Below are positions 27,801 through 36,794 of a stretch of DNA of 64,000 bases, piece after piece. Numbering within the stretch: the first letter of the stretch is position 1; each line of letters opens with the position of its first letter. The stretch is from positions 474,453 through 538,452 of the forward strand of contig NZ_VDTC01000001.1 in assembly GCF_007672725.1 (NCBI RefSeq), given 5' to 3'. This DNA is from Corynebacterium aurimucosum ATCC 700975 (GTDB lineage Bacteria > Actinomycetota > Actinomycetes > Mycobacteriales > Mycobacteriaceae). The notes under the pieces are model-generated. The model saw only the letters and a list, made by a program, of their open reading frames with translations. It was not told where the DNA came from and searched no databases. The position numbers and the translations under genes were made by a program.

Positions 27801-30800
27801 GCGATGAGATCACTAAGATGCCCACCGTCGAGTCCGGCTACTCCTTCCACTTCCCTGCTTCGCTGCTCTCCGCACACAGCGCGGTGACCTGCGGCGATGC
27901 CGCAGCCGAGAAAGCCGGCACCCCGGATGTTCTGGTCGGCCCGTGCTGGCCGGCCATCTATGCTGCGCTGGGCTCCGGCCGCCTAGAGGATGGCTACCCG
28001 GTCATCGAAGGCCTGCTCAACGCGGTGCACTTGGACCACGTCATCGACCTGCGCGTGCCGCTGGAGCAGCTTGCCAACGGCCGCCAGATCGACGTCACCT
28101 CCTCCTGCACCGCCATCGAGGAATCCGTCTCCGGACGCATCGTGACAGTCGAGCTCGAACTCAAGGAACACGCTTCGGGCGACGTCGTGGCCACGCAGAT
28201 GCACCGCTTTGCAATCCGCGGCCGCGCCACCGGCACCGCCGCACCGAGCCAGGCACCGGAGTGGGGCGGCGGCAAGTCCGCCACCAAGGTGGTACCAACG
28301 CCGCGCTCCTTCGTCGACCGCGCCACCGTCACCGCCCCGCAGGACATGACGCCCTTCGCGCTGGTCTCCGGCGACTATAACCCGATTCACACCTCCTATA
28401 ACGCGGCCCAGCTGGTTAACCTGCAGGCACCGTTGGTGCACGGCATGTGGCTCTCAGCCGCTGCGCAGCAGGTGGCCGGGCGCCACGGCCGCGTGGTGGG
28501 CTGGACCTATTCCATGTACGGCATGGTGCAGCTGGGTGATGACATCGAGGTCACCGTCGAGCGCGTCGGCCGCAAGGGCATCCACCAGGCCCTCGAAGTC
28601 ACCTGCCGCATCGAGGGCGAAGTCGTCTCCCGCGGCCAAGCCCTGCTTGCCGCGCCGACCACGGCGTATGTCTACCCTGGCCAGGGCATCCAGGCCGAAG
28701 GCATGGGCAAGGGCGACCGTCAGGCCTCCCCGGCAGCGCGCGAAGCCTGGCGCCGCGCCGATGCGCATACCCGCGAGAACCTGGGCTTTAGCATCCAGAA
28801 GGTCATCGATGAGAACCCGACGGAGCTGACCGTTCGCGGCACCACCTTCCGCCACCCGCAGGGCGTGCTGCACCTGACCCAGTTCACGCAGGTGGCCCTG
28901 GCTGTGGTGGCCTATGCCCAGACCGAGCGCCTGCGCGCCGAGGACGCCCTGGCGCCGACCTCCTACTTCGCCGGTCACTCCCTGGGCGAGTACACCGCGC
29001 TGGCTTCGCTGGCGAATATCTTTGACCTTGAGGGGGTCATCGACATCGTCTACTCCCGCGGCTCCGCCATGGGCAGCCTCGTCCCGCGCGATGCGGAGGG
29101 CAACTCCGAGTACGCCATGGCGGCTCTGCGCCCGAACATGGCCGGCATTGATGCAGACAGCGTCGACGCCTGGGTGGCTGAGGTCTCCGAGGCCACCGGT
29201 GAGTTCCTGGAGATTGTTAACTACAACATCCGCGGCCAGCAGTACTCCGTCGCCGGCACCAAGAAAGGACTCAAAGCTCTGGTGGATAAGGCCAATGCCA
29301 TCGCCCCGCGCGCGGCGGTCATGGTCCCGGGTATCGATGTTCCTTTCCACTCCCGCGTACTGCGCGAGGGCGTTCCGGCCTTCGCGGAGAAGCTCGATGA
29401 GCTGCTGCCGCAGGAGCTGGATCTGGATGCCCTGGTAGGCCGCTACATCCCGAACCTGGTGGCCCGCCCCTTCGAACTCACCCAGGACTTCGTCGACGCC
29501 GTGGCACCGCTGGCTCCCTCCGGCAAGCTGGACGGGCTGAAGGCGGAGGACCTGAACGAGCACGAGCTCGCCCGCCTGCTGCTCATCGAGCTACTGTCCT
29601 GGCAGTTCGCTTCGCCTGTGCGCTGGATTGAGACCCAGGAGCTCCTCTTCGGCAAGGTCGAGCAGATCATCGAGGTCGGCTTGGCTTCTTCCCCGACGCT
29701 GACCAACCTGGCTTCCCGCTCGCTGGCCGTCGCCGGCATCCCGGAGGGCACCATCCGCGTGCTCAATGTGGAGCGCGACCAGGAGCAGGTCATGCTTGCC
29801 GACGTCTCCGAAGCCCCCGCAGCCGAACCGGCACCGGAATCCGCTGCGGAGGAAGCTCCGCAGGCCACCGAGGCACCAGCCGAGGCTGCCGAGACTCCGG
29901 CTGCGGCCGCGCCAGCTGCCGCAGCTGCTCCTGCGCCCACCGCCGCAGCTGCGAGCGACGCCCCCGAGCTGCGCTTCGGCGCCGCCGAGGCCATCATGGT
30001 GCTCTTCGCCTTCCAGAACAAGATTCGCGTGGACCAGATCGCGGACTCCGACACCGTGGAGGAGCTGACCAACGGCGTGTCCTCGCGCCGCAACCAGCTG
30101 CTCATGGACATGTCCGCGGAAATCGGTGTGCCGGCCATCGATGGCGCCGCCGATGCCGACGTGGCCACGTTGCGCGAGAAGGTCGCCACCGCCGCCCCGG
30201 GCTACTCCGCGTTCGGCCCGGTGCTGGGTGAGGCCGTCGGCGCGCGCCTGCGCCAGCTCTTCGGGGCCGCGGGTCTCAAGCCCACCGCCGTGGCGGACTA
30301 CGTCACCGGCACCTGGGGACTGCCCGAATCCTGGGTTTCCCACGTCGAGGCGGAGATCCTGCTCGGCTCCCGCGAGGAGGACTCCGTGCGCGGAGGCTCG
30401 CTGAACACCGTGCCGGCGAGCGCTACCTCCAAGTCCGCAGCACACGAGCTGATCGACGCCGCCGTCCAGGCCGTCGCCGCTACCCACGGCGCGTCCGTAT
30501 CCAAGGGCGCAGCCGCCGGTGGTGCCGGTGGCGGCGCCGTGGTTGACTCCGCTGCGCTCGATGCCTTCGCCGAGACCGTCACCGGTGAGAGCGGCGTGCT
30601 GGCTACAGTTGCCCGCCAGGTACTCTCCCAGCTGGGCTTGGACTCCGAGCCGGAGCTCATCGAGGCCCCTGACACCACCGTCATCGATGCCGTCGAGGCA
30701 GAGCTCGGCTCCGGCTGGCTCAAGTCCGTCACGCCTTCCTTCGATGCGAACAAGGCCGTGCTTTTCGACGACTCCTGGGCCATCGCCCGCGAGCGCCTCG

Positions 30801-33800
30801 CCCGCCTGGCACTGGGCCAGGCCGAGTACCCGGTGGACAGCTTCCGCGGTGCCGGCGAGGGCCTGGCGCGCCAGGCCCGCTGGTGGAAGCGCGAGGACAT
30901 CGCGCAGGCCGCCGTGGACACCACGCCCGGCGCGTTCGCCGGTGAGGTTGCCCTGGTCACGGGTGCTGCCCCTGGTTCCATCGCCACCGCGCTGGTGGAG
31001 CGCCTGCTGGAGGGCGGCGCGACCGTCATCATGACCGCCTCCCGTGTCAGCCAGGCGCGCAAGGAATTCGCGCGCACGCTCTACGCCGAGCACGGCGCTG
31101 CCGGTTCCGCCCTGTGGCTGGTCCCGGCGAACCTGTCGAGCTTCCGTGATATCGACGCGCTCATCGACTGGATCGGCACCGAACAGCGCGAATCCGTGGG
31201 CAACGAGGTCAAAATCCTCAAGCCTGCGCTGACCCCGACGCTGGCCTTCCCCTTCGCCGCGCCGAGCGTCTCCGGCTCGCTGGCGGATGCCTCCGGCACC
31301 ACCGAAGCCCAGGCCCGCCTGCTGCTGTGGTCCGTCGAGCGCACCATCGCGGGGCTGGCAAGGTTGAGTCAGGAGGACGTCGACAAGCGCTGCCACGTCG
31401 TCCTTCCGGGCTCGCCCAACCGCGGCACCTTCGGTGGCGACGGCGCCTACGGCGAGGTCAAGGCAGCACTCGATGCCATCCTCAACAAGTGGAAGGTCGA
31501 AGCCGGCTGGCCGCAGGGTGTCACTCTGGCACAGGCCAAGATCGGCTGGGTGGCTGGCACGCACCTCATGGGCGGCAACGATGGGCTGGTGCCCGCCGCC
31601 GAGAAGGCCGGCATCAAGGTGTGGAGCCCGGAGGAGATTTCCGCCGAACTCATGGACCTAGCCAGCGCCGACTCGCGCGAACAGGCAGCGCATGCCCCGG
31701 TGGAGAAGGACCTCACCGGCGGCTTAGAGGGCTTCTCCCTCAAGGAGCTTGCCGCAGGTGCGGAAACCGCTGGCGCAGTTCCGCACGAAGATATAGAAGC
31801 CCCCATCACAATCGCGGCACTGCCCAACCAGGTGCAGGCAGTACAGCCTGGGCTGGAGGAAGAAGTTGGCCAGGTCACCACTGACCTGGAGGACATGGTG
31901 GTCATCGCCGGCATCGGCGAGGTCTCCTCGTGGGGTTCCGGCCGCACGCGCTTCGAGGCCGAGTATGGCCTGCAGCGCGATGGTTCCGCAGAGCTCACCG
32001 CCGCCGGTGTGCTGGAGCTGGCGTGGATGACCGGGCTGGTGGAATGGCGCGAGGATCCACACCCGGGCTGGTTCGTGGTGGAGAGCGATGAAGAGATCGC
32101 CGAGGAGGACGTCTTCGAGCGCTTCCGCGATGAGGTCGTCGCACGCTCCGGTGTGCGCACGCTGACGGATAAGTACCACCTGACCGACCGCGGCTCCATC
32201 GACCTGACCACTGTCTTCCTCGACCGTGACGTCACCTTCACCGTGGATTCGGAGGCCACCGCCCGCGATATTCAGGACGCGGACCCGGAGTTCGTCAGCA
32301 TCGTCGAGGCGGACGGCGAATGGCAGGTCACCCGCCGCCAGGGTGCCACCGTCAAGGTGCCGCGCAAGGCCACGCTGACCCGCACCGTCGCCGCGCAGAT
32401 GCCGGATGACTTCGACGCCGCCAAGTGGGGAATCCCGGAGCACATGCTGGATTCCTTGGACCGTATGGCGGTGTGGAACCTGGTCAGCGCGGTGGATGCC
32501 TTCACCCAGGCCGGCTTCTCCCCGGCAGAGCTGCTGCGCTCCATTCACCCGGGTCAGGTGGCCACTACGCAGGGCACCGGTATCGGCGGCATGGAGTCCC
32601 TGCACAAGGTCTTCGTCACCCGCTTCCTCGGCGAGGAGCGCCCGTCCGACATCCTGCAGGAAGCCCTGCCGAACGTCATCGCGGCGCACACCATGCAGTC
32701 CCTGGTGGGCGGCTACGGTTCCATGATTCACCCCATCGGCGCCTGCGCTACCGCGGCGGTGTCGATTGAGGAGGCCGTGGACAAGATTGCCCTGGGCAAG
32801 GCCGACGTGGTCGTGGCCGGTGGCATCGACGATGTCCAGGTGGAATCCCTCCAGGGCTTCGGTGACATGAACGCCACCGCGGAGACCGCGAAGATGACAG
32901 CCAAGGGAATCGATGATCGCTTCATCTCCCGCGCCAACGACCGCCGCCGCGGCGGCTTCCTCGAAGGCGAGGGCGGCGGCACGGTCCTGCTAGTTCGCGC
33001 CTCACTAGCAGCCGACTTAGGACTGCCGGTGCTCGCGGTGGTCGCGCACGCTGCCTCCTATGGCGACGGCGCCCACACCTCCATCCCGGCCCCGGGCCTG
33101 GGTGCGCTGGGCGCTGGCCGCGGCCGGGAGAACTCCCGCCTGGCGCGCTCGCTGCGCGGTCTGGGCCTGACGCCAAACGACGTCAGCGTCCTGTCCAAGC
33201 ACGACACCTCCACCAACGCCAACGACCCCAACGAGTCGGAGCTGCACTCCCTGCTGTGGCCGGCGATTGGCCGCGATGAGGACCAGCCGATGTTCGTCAT
33301 CTCCCAGAAGACGCTCACCGGCCACTCCAAGGCGGGTGCCGCGCTCTTCCAGACCGGCGGCATCATCGACGTCTTCCGCACGCACCGCATCCCGGCGAAT
33401 GTGTCCCTGGACTGCGTCGACCCGCTCATCGCCCCGAAGGCGCCGAACCTGGTGTGGCTGCGTTCCCCGCTGGACCTCGGCTCTGCGGGCCACAGCGTGA
33501 AGGCCGCGGCACTGACCTCGCTTGGCTTCGGCCACGTCAGCGCGCTCATCGTCTACGCCCACCCCGGCGTGTTCGAGCAGGCCGTGTCTCAACAGCGCGG
33601 GGCGGACGCCGCCGCCTCGTGGCGTGAGCACGCCGAGCAGCGCCTGCGTGCTGGCCGCGCCCACTTCGAGGCCGGCATGCTGGGCCGCGCCCCGCTCTTC
33701 GAGGTCATCGAAGGCCGCCGCCTACCGCACGCCGACGCCAAGGTGATGATTGACGGCTACGGTCTCGTCGACGCCGACAAGGCCGCGGAAATCTCCATGC

Positions 33801-33853
33801 TCCTCGACGCCGATGCGCGCCTAGGCAGCAACGGTGAATTCTCGAGTGTGTAG
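24890..33853 (+). CDS. fas: Type I fatty acid synthase (FAS-I megasynthase)
   Basis: A 2987-residue multifunctional enzyme that makes long acyl-CoAs, the precursors of membrane lipids and corynomycolates. Domains in order, with approximate residues: acyltransferase 10-330 (GHSQGSLGA ~118); enoyl reductase 345-850 (LGGMTPTSADGEIVAAAANAG); MaoC-type dehydratase 1110-1250 (GDYNPIHTSY ~1160); malonyl/palmitoyl transferase 1260-1600 (GHSLGEYTAL ~1362); Ala/Pro linker and acyl carrier region 1690-1790; ketoreductase 2010-2290 (LVTGAAPGS ~2022); ketosynthase 2330-2950 (Cys ~2619 in GACATAA, then KHDTS and LTGHSKAG). No phosphopantetheinyl transferase domain is fused. A second, dead ketosynthase fragment lies at 37.3 kb. 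Confidence 0.97.
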   Translation: MPVTMLHSMPRPAVLFAGQGSDWQGFIATAAQTAATAESLREALAQARSLTGPAARTIASTCPGALERLEQLIAGSTESTTLDSLPAVSIPGIVLGQIAAIEQLRDLGVDIDERAGHSQGSLGALAVDKPAHALALAILMGTAASAVNGSDPRSQMLSVRGLERGFVTEHLHGTAAIAVVNGRRHFALSGSPEDLAATRTAIEEAVKGFNAELEKRTIGGDELSPRFDELPVALPFHNPVLAMAAERTVALAQKCGLDVDEARAQAEAILVNEHDWPATLAALNSEHLIVLDRALTTLTRRVVEGTGVTVISAATPQEVNALATPGTELPKALNYADFAPRTIELPNGRTYTQTRFSDLTGLSPIMLGGMTPTSADGEIVAAAANAGHWTEMAGGGMYSDEVFRSHLATMEKHLRPGRTAQFNTMFFDRFLWNLHFGQARIVPKARAAGAAFNGVCISAGIPEVEEAGELLDRLHSDGFPFISFKPGTAKQIRDVLAIATAYPEDRIIMQVEDGHAGGHHSWVNLDDMLLDTYAEIRQHPNVYLAVGGGIASPDRATSYLTGEWAIKHGLPAMPVDAVFIGTVAMATKEAKATDSVKDLLVNTTGISPEDNDGWVGRGTGAHGVASSQSHLLADIHDLDNSFAAASRLITSLSIEEYPAHRQEIIDALAKTCKPYFGDVESMTYAEWLERFVELAHPFVDPSWDDRFFDLLHRVEARLNPADHGQIETLFPAVEAVHDAPQAVAKLLDAYPAARTTEVSARDAAWWISLHYKHVKPMPWVPALDGDLKSWFGKDTLWQAQDERYTADQVRIIPGPVAVAGITKKNEPVADLLARFEQATTDTLLEQGSTPQKAFSRLNSAADEAAFLRTSPTLLWHGHLMANPAYEMDENAFDLRQDAEGNWEIVITADSYWDDLPEEQRPFYVREVTVPVDLPEDVATGGSPVVSEERLPNSVFTLLEGLAGVGSTAEQGDEITKMPTVESGYSFHFPASLLSAHSAVTCGDAAAEKAGTPDVLVGPCWPAIYAALGSGRLEDGYPVIEGLLNAVHLDHVIDLRVPLEQLANGRQIDVTSSCTAIEESVSGRIVTVELELKEHASGDVVATQMHRFAIRGRATGTAAPSQAPEWGGGKSATKVVPTPRSFVDRATVTAPQDMTPFALVSGDYNPIHTSYNAAQLVNLQAPLVHGMWLSAAAQQVAGRHGRVVGWTYSMYGMVQLGDDIEVTVERVGRKGIHQALEVTCRIEGEVVSRGQALLAAPTTAYVYPGQGIQAEGMGKGDRQASPAAREAWRRADAHTRENLGFSIQKVIDENPTELTVRGTTFRHPQGVLHLTQFTQVALAVVAYAQTERLRAEDALAPTSYFAGHSLGEYTALASLANIFDLEGVIDIVYSRGSAMGSLVPRDAEGNSEYAMAALRPNMAGIDADSVDAWVAEVSEATGEFLEIVNYNIRGQQYSVAGTKKGLKALVDKANAIAPRAAVMVPGIDVPFHSRVLREGVPAFAEKLDELLPQELDLDALVGRYIPNLVARPFELTQDFVDAVAPLAPSGKLDGLKAEDLNEHELARLLLIELLSWQFASPVRWIETQELLFGKVEQIIEVGLASSPTLTNLASRSLAVAGIPEGTIRVLNVERDQEQVMLADVSEAPAAEPAPESAAEEAPQATEAPAEAAETPAAAAPAAAAAPAPTAAAASDAPELRFGAAEAIMVLFAFQNKIRVDQIADSDTVEELTNGVSSRRNQLLMDMSAEIGVPAIDGAADADVATLREKVATAAPGYSAFGPVLGEAVGARLRQLFGAAGLKPTAVADYVTGTWGLPESWVSHVEAEILLGSREEDSVRGGSLNTVPASATSKSAAHELIDAAVQAVAATHGASVSKGAAAGGAGGGAVVDSAALDAFAETVTGESGVLATVARQVLSQLGLDSEPELIEAPDTTVIDAVEAELGSGWLKSVTPSFDANKAVLFDDSWAIARERLARLALGQAEYPVDSFRGAGEGLARQARWWKREDIAQAAVDTTPGAFAGEVALVTGAAPGSIATALVERLLEGGATVIMTASRVSQARKEFARTLYAEHGAAGSALWLVPANLSSFRDIDALIDWIGTEQRESVGNEVKILKPALTPTLAFPFAAPSVSGSLADASGTTEAQARLLLWSVERTIAGLARLSQEDVDKRCHVVLPGSPNRGTFGGDGAYGEVKAALDAILNKWKVEAGWPQGVTLAQAKIGWVAGTHLMGGNDGLVPAAEKAGIKVWSPEEISAELMDLASADSREQAAHAPVEKDLTGGLEGFSLKELAAGAETAGAVPHEDIEAPITIAALPNQVQAVQPGLEEEVGQVTTDLEDMVVIAGIGEVSSWGSGRTRFEAEYGLQRDGSAELTAAGVLELAWMTGLVEWREDPHPGWFVVESDEEIAEEDVFERFRDEVVARSGVRTLTDKYHLTDRGSIDLTTVFLDRDVTFTVDSEATARDIQDADPEFVSIVEADGEWQVTRRQGATVKVPRKATLTRTVAAQMPDDFDAAKWGIPEHMLDSLDRMAVWNLVSAVDAFTQAGFSPAELLRSIHPGQVATTQGTGIGGMESLHKVFVTRFLGEERPSDILQEALPNVIAAHTMQSLVGGYGSMIHPIGACATAAVSIEEAVDKIALGKADVVVAGGIDDVQVESLQGFGDMNATAETAKMTAKGIDDRFISRANDRRRGGFLEGEGGGTVLLVRASLAADLGLPVLAVVAHAASYGDGAHTSIPAPGLGALGAGRGRENSRLARSLRGLGLTPNDVSVLSKHDTSTNANDPNESELHSLLWPAIGRDEDQPMFVISQKTLTGHSKAGAALFQTGGIIDVFRTHRIPANVSLDCVDPLIAPKAPNLVWLRSPLDLGSAGHSVKAAALTSLGFGHVSALIVYAHPGVFEQAVSQQRGADAAASWREHAEQRLRAGRAHFEAGMLGRAPLFEVIEGRRLPHADAKVMIDGYGLVDADKAAEISMLLDADARLGSNGEFSSV

Positions 33854-33863
33854 CCGTTAGCTA

Positions 33864-33941
33864 ACTGGCTGGCCAGACCAGCCAGTAGTAGATAGAGCTC
33901 AGGCCCGCTTCTTGAAAAGGGGAAGCGGGCCTGAGCTTTTT
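33864..33941 (+). terminator. Double-hairpin terminator of FAS-I
   Basis: A 9-bp hairpin ACTGGCTGG/CCAGCCAGT (33864-33886) is followed by a strong stem AGCTCAGGCCCGCTTC/GAAGCGGGCCTGAGCT (33896-33937) ending in TTTTT. It is a textbook intrinsic terminator. The rest of the gap up to the Fic operators (33942-34084) shows nothing further. Confidence 0.9.
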
Positions 33942-34084
33942 GTAGCCGCCATCGAATCGGCCACTACGTTTCAGCTAACGCTCGACCAACTTTTGCTTCT
34001 CAACTCCGTTAATCTTTTCCACGCATCCACTGGCATACGAAGCATAGAACCGTATCAAGCGTCTTTAACAAAGCAGTGACTCAC

Positions 34085-34180
34085 GATAAGAGTTATCCGG
34101 CGCATTGCGCTCGCAGTCCACCGGGATAACTACTATCCCGGTAAACTAAGATATCGATCTACCGGGATAAGTCATATCCC
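34085..34180. promoter_or_regulatory. Three phased palindromic operators (GATA-N5-TATC) upstream of the Fic gene
   Basis: Site 1 is GATA-agagt-TATC (34085-34097). Site 2 is ACCGGGATA-actac-TATCCCGGT (34120-34142), a perfect 9-5-9 inverted repeat. Site 3 is ACCGGGATA-agtca-TATCCC (34161-34180). Their centres are 40 and 41 bp apart, close to four helical turns, so bound dimers would sit on one face of the DNA. Site 3 ends about 30 bp before the GTG start, which fits autorepression by the downstream HTH-bearing Fic protein (inferred). Confidence 0.65.
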
Positions 34181-34211
34181 CAGTGCGTCGAGCGCATGAG
34201 AGGAGTCAGCT

Positions 34212-35489
34212 GTGGCAAAGACAGTCGAATTGGAATGGATCCCTGCTGATGGCAGCGGTCTTTCTCGACGCGCCAAGCAAGGCGGGAAGTATTATGCTTT
34301 TGTTCCCGATCCCCTCGCAGGTATGTCGTTGAAGCTTCCGTCCGAGCTCTCGCGACGTATCGTTCGCATCGAGCGGGAGATTCACAATCTTGGGATGAGA
34401 GACAATACCCACTCGCTTGAAGGAGTTGCGCGACTCCTGCTCCGTTCTGAGGCCGTCGCTTCCTCCCGGATCGAGGGAATCGCTCCCAACTCCGACAAAG
34501 TAGCCATGGCGATCCTCGCGCGTGAATCAGATTCCGGAATTCGGGGTTTCAAAGAATCCGCAACAGCTGTCGCCCGCAATGTCGCCATCCTCGACACCAT
34601 CAATGCAGACTTGGCTTACAAAGACGAGCTGGTCCTGGATGACATTGTTGCAATGCAGACTGCACTCGTTGCAGAAAAGCCTTTACAAGGAGTACGTACT
34701 ACTCAAAACTGGATTGGCGGGTCTGACTATCACCCCATCGGTGCGGCTTTTGTCCCCCCGCCTCCTGTAGAAGTCCCAAGACTCCTCGACGATCTCATTG
34801 AATACTTCAACGGGGCAGACCACGCCGCGCTCGTTCAAGCAGCGCTCGTTCATGCCCAGTTCGAGACCATCCACCCATTCCCGGATGGGAACGGGCGCGT
34901 GGGACGAGCCATGATTCACGCGCTTTTGCAGCGCAGAGGGCTCACCGATGCTGCGGTTCTCCCCGTCAGTATGGTTCTGGCAACGCTCGGTGACCGTTAC
35001 GTCGACGGACTCACGAAATTCCGCGAGGGTGACGTGCTGGCATGGATCTCTTTCTTCGTCGAGGCTGCACAAGTCGCCACCACCAAAGCAGCTGAACTTG
35101 CGGATAGCGTCGCCGCCCTAGAAGCAGAATGGATGGACAAGGTCAATCACCACCGCACTGCGCAAGGAAGCAAGCGCGCATTGAAATCGAATTCGACGGA
35201 GTTCCAACTGCTCAAGAAGCTTCCTGCCATGCCTTTGGTCACGGTGCCCATTGTGAAGTCCGAGCTGGGGATTTCATCGACAAGCACGGCCCGAGACGCG
35301 CTCGATTCACTCACCGAGGCTGGCATTCTGCGTAAGAAAGTCATCGGTGCGGGCGGGCTTCTCGGTTACTTCGCTGACGATGTTTTCATGTTGGTCGACG
35401 ATGCTGAACGCCAACTCGCTTCGACGCAGTTTAATACTCGGCTTTCACCTCCGACCAACCGAGCAGTTCCAGCCCTTCGCAATAAATAA
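34212..35489 (+). CDS. Fic-domain AMPylase with N-terminal inhibitory helix and C-terminal HTH
   Basis: A 425-residue protein starting at GTG behind AGGAG. The Fic core carries the full catalytic motif HPFPDGNGRVGRA (near residues 221-233). Around residues 80-85 SSRIEG fits the (S/T)xxxE(G/N) inhibitory motif, so this is a self-inhibited, class II-type Fic enzyme that would transfer AMP (or another nucleotide) to a target protein. The last ~90 residues include MPLVTVPIVKSELGISS followed by a helix pattern typical of a winged HTH. No separate antitoxin gene is present. The target is unknown. GC content is a little lower than in neighbours, which hints at acquisition. Confidence 0.9.
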   Translation: MAKTVELEWIPADGSGLSRRAKQGGKYYAFVPDPLAGMSLKLPSELSRRIVRIEREIHNLGMRDNTHSLEGVARLLLRSEAVASSRIEGIAPNSDKVAMAILARESDSGIRGFKESATAVARNVAILDTINADLAYKDELVLDDIVAMQTALVAEKPLQGVRTTQNWIGGSDYHPIGAAFVPPPPVEVPRLLDDLIEYFNGADHAALVQAALVHAQFETIHPFPDGNGRVGRAMIHALLQRRGLTDAAVLPVSMVLATLGDRYVDGLTKFREGDVLAWISFFVEAAQVATTKAAELADSVAALEAEWMDKVNHHRTAQGSKRALKSNSTEFQLLKKLPAMPLVTVPIVKSELGISSTSTARDALDSLTEAGILRKKVIGAGGLLGYFADDVFMLVDDAERQLASTQFNTRLSPPTNRAVPALRNK

Positions 35490-35586
35490 GCAGTAATCAA
35501 TAGTGGTCACCTACTTCGTTTCCTTACATAAGGCAAAGCGTCGTGCTGATGCGACGCTGCAGGAGGGGGCATCGGAAAGCTCAAAA

Positions 35587-35613
35587 GAGACCGTCACTAA
35601 AAGTGACGGTCTC
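35587..35613 (-). terminator. Intrinsic terminator of rtcB (possibly bidirectional with fic)
   Basis: The perfect 12-bp stem GAGACCGTCACT/AGTGACGGTCTC with a 3-nt loop lies between the convergent fic and rtcB genes. On the minus strand it is followed by TTTTGAG. Confidence 0.8.
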
Positions 35614-35626
35614 ATCATGACGCAGG

Positions 35627-36787
35627 TTAGGTGCCCTTGACGTTGAGGATCTGGCGCAGGGTGTGCTTGACCTCAACGAGCTGGGCGGCATCAGCCATCA
35701 CGCGGTCGATGTCCTTGTAGGCGTCCGGAATCTCATCGACGAACTCGGCGCCGGGACGATAGACGATGCCTTCCATGCGTGCGGCAAGATCCGCCTCGGT
35801 GAAGCGGGCCTTGGCCTGGGTGCGCGACATGACGCGACCCGCGCCGTGCGGCGCAGACTTGAGGCCCGGCGGGTAGCCCTTGCCTTCCACGACGTAGCTA
35901 GTGGTGCCCATCGAGCCGGGGATGAGGCCGCGGTCGCCTTCGTCCGCCTTGATGGCGCCCTTACGCGTGAGCCACACATTTTTGCCGTAGTGGCTCTCAC
36001 GTTGGGTGTAGTTGTGGTGGCAGTTGATGCGCTCGAGCTCGAGGGTCTCCCGGTCTGCGCCGGCCCAGGTGGCGACGCAGTCGAGGAAACGGTCCATCAT
36101 CTCATCGCGGTTGAGCAGCGCAAAGTGCTGTGCCCAGTGGAGATCCGCAATGTAGGAGTCGAACTCTTCCGTGCCCTCGACGAGGTAGGCCAGGTCCTTG
36201 TCCGCGAGCTGGATCCAGTGCTTCTCGCAGTGACGCTGCGCGGCCTTGATGTGCTTCTGTGCGATCTTGTTGCCCACGCCGCGCGAGCCAGAATGCAGGA
36301 ACAGCCAGACGCGGTCCTCTTCGTCGAGGCAGAGCTCAATGAAGTGGTTACCGCCGCCCAAGCTGCCCAGCTGCTGACGCCAGTTTTTGGAGTGGCCGAG
36401 ATCCACGCCAGTGTCCTGGGCCAGCTGCGAGAGCTCGCGCGTGCGGGCCTCGGTGCGCGGGTCCATGATCCAACCGTTGTAGTTTCCGGGCGAGAGCGGA
36501 ATGGAGTCTTCGACCGCGGTGCGCAGGTCCTCGAGAGCGAAGTCCTGGATGTCCGCGTGGGTGAGCCCCGTGCGCACGGCAATCATGCCGCAGCCGATAT
36601 CCACGCCGACGGCCGCCGGGATGACGGCGCGCAGCGTGCCGAAGACAGTGCCGACCGAGGAGCCCTTGCCAAAGTGGGCATCAGGCATGAGCGCCACATG
36701 TGGGTAGACGAAGGGCAGGTCAGCGACGAGTTGTGCCTGCGCCACCGTCTTGTCTTCAACAATGGAGGCGAAGTTGTGCAGGCGCAT
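35627..36787 (-). CDS. rtcB: RtcB-type 3'-phosphate RNA ligase
   Basis: A 386-residue Mn- and GTP-dependent ligase that joins 2',3'-cyclic-phosphate or 3'-phosphate RNA ends to 5'-OH ends. Family motifs are intact: MPDAHFGKGSSVGTV, GVDIGCGM (metal-binding Cys), GGGNHFIELC, and SAPHGAGRVMSR with the guanylylated His. The start at the ATG at 36787 gives MRLHNFASI with GAAAGG upstream. An in-frame TTG at 36931 would add 48 residues, but those codons overlap strong RNA secondary structure. No rtcA or archease gene lies beside it. The usual role is RNA repair or stress-induced splicing. Confidence 0.94.
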   Translation of the reverse strand: MRLHNFASIVEDKTVAQAQLVADLPFVYPHVALMPDAHFGKGSSVGTVFGTLRAVIPAAVGVDIGCGMIAVRTGLTHADIQDFALEDLRTAVEDSIPLSPGNYNGWIMDPRTEARTRELSQLAQDTGVDLGHSKNWRQQLGSLGGGNHFIELCLDEEDRVWLFLHSGSRGVGNKIAQKHIKAAQRHCEKHWIQLADKDLAYLVEGTEEFDSYIADLHWAQHFALLNRDEMMDRFLDCVATWAGADRETLELERINCHHNYTQRESHYGKNVWLTRKGAIKADEGDRGLIPGSMGTTSYVVEGKGYPPGLKSAPHGAGRVMSRTQAKARFTEADLAARMEGIVYRPGAEFVDEIPDAYKDIDRVMADAAQLVEVKHTLRQILNVKGT

Positions 36788-36794
36788 AAGAGAG

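Noticed and set aside
25208..27877. Minus-strand open frame of 889 codons within the FAS-I gene (and a similar one at 29591-31564).
   Set aside because: High-GC codon bias on the coding strand leaves the opposite strand open; the translations look like typical shadows rich in Gly, Arg, His and Val with no domain, while the plus strand encodes an unmistakable FAS-I.
34600..35080. Overlapping minus-strand frame (34683-35072) as a possible antitoxin antisense to fic.
   Set aside because: It has no start context or fold, and the Fic protein carries its own inhibitory motif, so no separate antitoxin is needed.
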